A program made the translations under genes and the position numbers. Positions 14,801 to 18,344 of a stretch of 18,344 nt of DNA are shown here, piece by piece. The stretch's first letter is position 1; each line of letters begins with the position of its first letter. The DNA comes from an uncultured Prevotella sp. (GTDB lineage: Bacteria; Bacteroidota; Bacteroidia; Bacteroidales; Bacteroidaceae), in NCBI GenBank assembly GCA_900546605.1, contig URDV01000012.1:1-18344 (forward strand), written 5' to 3'. The notes under the pieces are model-generated. The model was given only the letters and a program-made list of their open reading frames with translations. It searched no databases and had not been told where the DNA came from.

Positions 14801-16536
14801 TATTTGCTATACTTGTCAATAAAAGCATCTACTGATTTGTCGCCAGCAGCTTTGGCTTTGTTCAGAAATTGCAGCGCTAAAGCTTTTTGCTTTAATTCGC
14901 CATATGCCACACCTGTAATTTTTAAGCAGTCGGCGTTATTGGGCAATTGTTTCAAAACTTCTTGAGCCGAAGTTATGGCACGCTTATATTCGCCAATGTT
15001 CAATAACAAGGCGGCCTCATCAATTTTGTAGGGTAAAGGCTGCTTGGCAATGGCTATGGCTGTGTGTAAATCGTCCAATGCCTGTTGATACATATGTGCT
15101 TTCTCTTCAGCTTGTGAGCGAAGATCGTAGAAATGCTCATTTAAGTTGCGTGGACCTATCAACTGTTCGTATTTGTTATAATCGGCCACGGCTTCACGGT
15201 AGCGCTCCGCTTGTATGAGCCGTTGTGAACGTTCTAAATAATATTGTCCATATGCAGCCGAGGCATGCTCAGGCACATAGGCTATGCAACTGTCTAACAA
15301 CGTTAAAACCTTATGATTATCGCCTTTAGCCATTTCGAGTGATTTTGCGGCCGAAAAGTAGGTTTCAGATGAAACGAAACGTTTGTCTTGACAAGCCTTT
15401 TCAAAACTTTCAAATGCCCCCTTGTATTTATGGTTAGCATATTGGCAATTGCCTTTTTGTACCAAGTAAAGTGTGTAGGGCTTTGCCGCATAAGCCAAGT
15501 CAGCCTCTTGTTCGGCACGAGCTAAATTCCAGTTGTGGCTAAAGGTTGAATCTTTGCCTGCAGCCACCACTTTACGATAAATGAGGTTGCTAAGCGTGTA
15601 ATGAACGGCATCGGGTGACAAGGCTGTTGAGTCCTTGCATGACATACTTTTCTCTACTGCTAATTCAAAGTCGGCATTTGCTTTGCCCAATTCATTTTTA
15701 TTAGCCCAATATGACCCACGATAAACGTATCCGTCGGGCATTTCGGGGTAGGACGTTATAAAGTCATTAAAGGCTGTTACGCAAAGTGCAGAGTCAACCT
15801 GTCCCATACGTGCCAATAAATCCAAATAGCTATTTGCTTCAGCCTTATCAGCAGGCAAGGCACGTGGTATGCGTAGTGCGTTTAAGTCGGCATCAAAGGC
15901 CGATGTCGCTTTTATATTTAGTTGTTGCACAAAGCGGGCATCAATGGCACAAGCCCCTGTAGCATTTTTTTCAACATTACGTTGTACAAAGGCTACTAAA
16001 TAGCCATTGGCATCAATAATAGGACATGAAAAATTGATGCTATCATTTGTTGCGCTTATGTGGTAGTAGGCATAGTCATTATATGGCTCTTGACTTTCAA
16101 CTAAAATGCTGGGCATTAATGCTTTTTTGTTGGTAGTATAATGCAATAGTTGAAGTGACGAACCTTGTGGAGCAGCCGATGTGGTAATATCGAAATATTC
16201 GTTTTTGGTTACTCCTTCAATACTAAACTTGACTAAGTCGGTTGTAGCGTTGGCTCCTAATATGCGCTTAATAGCATATTTTTTACCTTTAGCATCTACC
16301 ACCTCAGCATGCTCTGCACCCTTTAATAGTGAATAGCTGGTAACCGCGTTTCCTTTGGCGTCAACGTAAACGGCAGTACCCTTGCGCAATAGTTTACCTT
16401 GACTATTGTATGCGTATAGGGAAAGTACGGCTTTATAAGCGTCTTTGGGCGCAACTAATGTGGTAGCATGAATCAATGGCGTATATGTTGAGGCGGATAG
16501 CGTGAGCAATGCCGAAATGATTATTTTTTTGTCCAT
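14800..16536 (-). CDS. Secreted trypsin-like pseudoprotease with TPR domain
   Basis: A 578-aa exported protein. The signal peptide spans residues 1 to about 24 (LIHA). Residues 33-205 follow the pattern of a trypsin-like (HtrA/S1-type) domain: GTAVYVDAKGNAVTSYSLLKGA, then TTDLVKFSIE, then SCPIIDANGYLVAF. The acidic residue D100 is kept. However, the catalytic His of the usual T-x-Y-H position is Ser69, and the GxSGxP serine motif is replaced by NFSCP, with Phe169 at the serine position. It is therefore probably not a protease. Residues 240-575 form a series of TPR-like helices (for example about 360-390, 440-460, 485-500 and 505-570). It lies 21 nt after recN and is coupled to the porin gene. 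A binding or scaffold role in the periplasm is inferred. Confidence 0.75.
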   Translation of the reverse strand: MDKKIIISALLTLSASTYTPLIHATTLVAPKDAYKAVLSLYAYNSQGKLLRKGTAVYVDAKGNAVTSYSLLKGAEHAEVVDAKGKKYAIKRILGANATTDLVKFSIEGVTKNEYFDITTSAAPQGSSLQLLHYTTNKKALMPSILVESQEPYNDYAYYHISATNDSINFSCPIIDANGYLVAFVQRNVEKNATGACAIDARFVQQLNIKATSAFDADLNALRIPRALPADKAEANSYLDLLARMGQVDSALCVTAFNDFITSYPEMPDGYVYRGSYWANKNELGKANADFELAVEKSMSCKDSTALSPDAVHYTLSNLIYRKVVAAGKDSTFSHNWNLARAEQEADLAYAAKPYTLYLVQKGNCQYANHKYKGAFESFEKACQDKRFVSSETYFSAAKSLEMAKGDNHKVLTLLDSCIAYVPEHASAAYGQYYLERSQRLIQAERYREAVADYNKYEQLIGPRNLNEHFYDLRSQAEEKAHMYQQALDDLHTAIAIAKQPLPYKIDEAALLLNIGEYKRAITSAQEVLKQLPNNADCLKITGVAYGELKQKALALQFLNKAKAAGDKSVDAFIDKYSK

Positions 16537-16557
16537 ATTAATTTTTGAATATCAGTC

Positions 16558-18222
16558 TTATTTATGTTGTTTCATTAATGCCTTCGCATTGTCAATTGCA
16601 GCATCAGTTAGCACTTCACCTGAAAGCATATGAGCAATTTCTTTCACACGTTCTTCATAATCAAGAGGTACGATGTGGCTACGTGTCATGTCGTCAGCGT
16701 CTTCTTTGTATACCCTAAGGTGGTGGCTACCCAAAGCTGCTATTTGTGGCAAGTGAGTGATGCAAATAACTTGACAGTTGCGTGCAATCATTTGCATCAC
16801 TTGCGCCATGCGTTCAGCCATGGTGCCCGAAACTCCCGTGTCAATTTCATCGAACACAATAGTGGGTAAACTCGTTCTTTGAGCTATGAGTGCCTTAAGG
16901 GCCAACATGAGTCGTGCAATTTCACCACCTGAGGCTATAGCGCTCACATCTTGCATAGGTACATTTTTATTGGCCGAGAAGAGAAAAACTACGTTGTCAG
17001 CTCCAGTAACATCGGGTTCTGCTCGTTGCGAAATTTTTATTTCAATTTGAACGTTAGGCATGCCTAAGCCTTGCAAAGCTTCCATTAAATCTTTTTGCAT
17101 CTCTTTGGCAGCCTTTTTGCGTGAAGCCGTAAGTTGTGAGGCCGTGTGGTCGCGAAGTGATTTAATGCGGTTTACCTCTTCGGTTTGATGGCGTATATCG
17201 TCATCTACATTTTCAATAGCGTCCAACTCTTTGCGTAGACTCTCAGCTATGTTGAGCAATTCGCTAATGGAACTTACATTATGCTTTTGTTGGAGTTCAT
17301 AAATTAGGCTCAGACGCTCTTCAACAAAATTGAGTCGTGCAGGGTCATATTCTACTCTATCAGCAGCACTCTCCAATTCTGCTTCAATATCGTCTAACTC
17401 TATGCGTACGCTACGTAATCTTTCTGTTAATTCTTTTGCGTCAGCATAATTGTTTTCAATAGCTTCTAAGGCTTCAATTGCTATACGCAATTGCTGCGAC
17501 ATACTCGTTTCGTCAGATGCAAGCATGCCACGAGCTTGAAACAATCCTTGCTTTATTTCCTCAGCATGCCCTAACACCTGTTGCTCAGTTTCAAGTTGCT
17601 CTTGTTCGTCAACTTGCAGTTGTGCGTCGTCAATTTGGCTGAGCTGAAATTGCATGTACTCTTGGTCGGCACGTCCTTTAGCAGCACGTTCCTTTAGTTG
17701 TAAAAGCGCATGTTCAGCTTGTCTACATTGTCCATAAAGACACTTATAACTTGACACCACTTGAGGCTGTGCTGCCATTATGTCGAGCGTTTTAATCAAA
17801 AAGTGTTCGTTGCGGATGAGCAAATTTTGATGTTGCGAATGAATGTCAATGAGCGAAGTACCTAACTCCTTAAGTTTGGTGGCAGAAACAGGTGTGTCAT
17901 TAATAAAAGCACGGCTTTTGCCTGATTGTAACACTTCGCGTCGAACGATGCAGTCGTTGGCATCATAGTCAATATCATTATTGGCAAAGAAAGGTTCAAG
18001 ACCTAATCCCCCTATAGCGAAGGAGGCTTCTACCATACATTTTTTTTCGCCAGTTTGTATAGCTTTAGCATCAGCTCTGCCACCCAATAGTAGGTTAAGT
18101 GCACCCAACATAATACTCTTACCAGCACCCGTTTGACCAGTAATAACTGTAAAACCTGATGCCAAGTCTATGTCGAGATTTTCAATCAGAGCATAATGCC
18201 GTATAGTCAAATGCTGTAACAT
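16558..18222 (-). CDS. recN: DNA repair protein RecN
   Basis: An SMC-like ATPase that acts in double-strand break repair. The protein is 554 aa, normal for RecN. Walker A is GQTGAGKS at residues 29-36. A long coiled-coil region occupies about residues 150-370 (rich in Glu, Gln and Leu), followed by the ABC signature IASGGEIARLMLALKAL and Walker B TIVFDEIDTGVSG. The C-terminal D-loop and His-switch region CQVICITHLPQIAALG is intact. The reading frame extends two codons upstream to a TTG at 18228, but the ATG at 18222, giving MLQHLTIRHYALIENLDI, matches the usual RecN start. No clear promoter is seen in the 122 bases to the window edge, and no partial gene can be supported there. Confidence 0.96.
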   Translation of the reverse strand: MLQHLTIRHYALIENLDIDLASGFTVITGQTGAGKSIMLGALNLLLGGRADAKAIQTGEKKCMVEASFAIGGLGLEPFFANNDIDYDANDCIVRREVLQSGKSRAFINDTPVSATKLKELGTSLIDIHSQHQNLLIRNEHFLIKTLDIMAAQPQVVSSYKCLYGQCRQAEHALLQLKERAAKGRADQEYMQFQLSQIDDAQLQVDEQEQLETEQQVLGHAEEIKQGLFQARGMLASDETSMSQQLRIAIEALEAIENNYADAKELTERLRSVRIELDDIEAELESAADRVEYDPARLNFVEERLSLIYELQQKHNVSSISELLNIAESLRKELDAIENVDDDIRHQTEEVNRIKSLRDHTASQLTASRKKAAKEMQKDLMEALQGLGMPNVQIEIKISQRAEPDVTGADNVVFLFSANKNVPMQDVSAIASGGEIARLMLALKALIAQRTSLPTIVFDEIDTGVSGTMAERMAQVMQMIARNCQVICITHLPQIAALGSHHLRVYKEDADDMTRSHIVPLDYEERVKEIAHMLSGEVLTDAAIDNAKALMKQHK

Positions 18223-18344
18223 TTTCAAAAAGTTACGTTTAAGGTGTTGCGCTCAGAAGGTGAGAATACACACACATTATTTGATTAATAGAATGAACAC
18301 TTACCTCATTGCATAAAAGAAAACTTCCTATTATGCGCGTAATG

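Noticed and set aside
18223..18344. Possible partial gene or promoter at the right edge
   Set aside because: Short frames are open on the minus strand, but none shows a recognisable protein end, and no TAnnTTTG box is seen.

Overview
The window is almost certainly chromosomal DNA from the phylum Bacteroidota, order Bacteroidales, and most likely Prevotella-like. The evidence is a complete moxR/DUF58/batA-batE gene set in Bacteroidetes order, a Bacteroidetes-type RNA polymerase omega-like protein next to bamD, a DUF4293 protein, a Porin_10-type outer-membrane protein, and TAnnTTTG-type -7 promoter boxes. The genus is inference. All 16 genes lie on the minus strand, so transcription runs from high to low coordinates. 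No RNA gene, CRISPR array, phage gene or transposase was found.

In transcription order, the first unit (18222-12557) is recN, a secreted protein with a degenerate trypsin-like domain plus TPRs, and a putative porin. These are tightly packed (21-nt gap, then a TAATG overlap) and are followed by a strong GC-rich hairpin at 12451-12474. The second unit is moxR (12366-11371), followed by a 344-bp spacer that holds a 3' hairpin and a degenerate inverted-repeat element. The third unit (11026-3382) is the Bat (Bacteroides aerotolerance) cluster: a DUF58 protein, a BatD-like membrane protein, batA, batB, batC, batD and batE. MoxR AAA+ ATPases, VWA proteins (BatA/BatB, and DUF58 with its own MIDAS motif) and TPR/SH3 proteins are thought to form an envelope-associated chaperone-like assembly.

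A 186-bp near-palindromic element (3164-3349) fills almost all of the gap between batE and the last group. That group is a PAP2 phosphatase, bamD (outer-membrane assembly lipoprotein), an rpoZ-like omega gene, a DUF4293 membrane protein and ssb. After ssb the window ends in a tandem array of 23-bp hairpin-forming repeats (1-86), which may continue beyond the left edge.

Most of the coding content is conserved housekeeping or envelope biology. The points that most deserve a second look are the two related inverted-repeat elements (one intact, with outward-facing promoter-like boxes; one decayed), the catalytically degenerate protease-TPR fusion coupled to a porin, the hairpin repeat array, and the unusual C-terminal tip of SSB. 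I saw no clear evidence of a wholly new multi-gene system.
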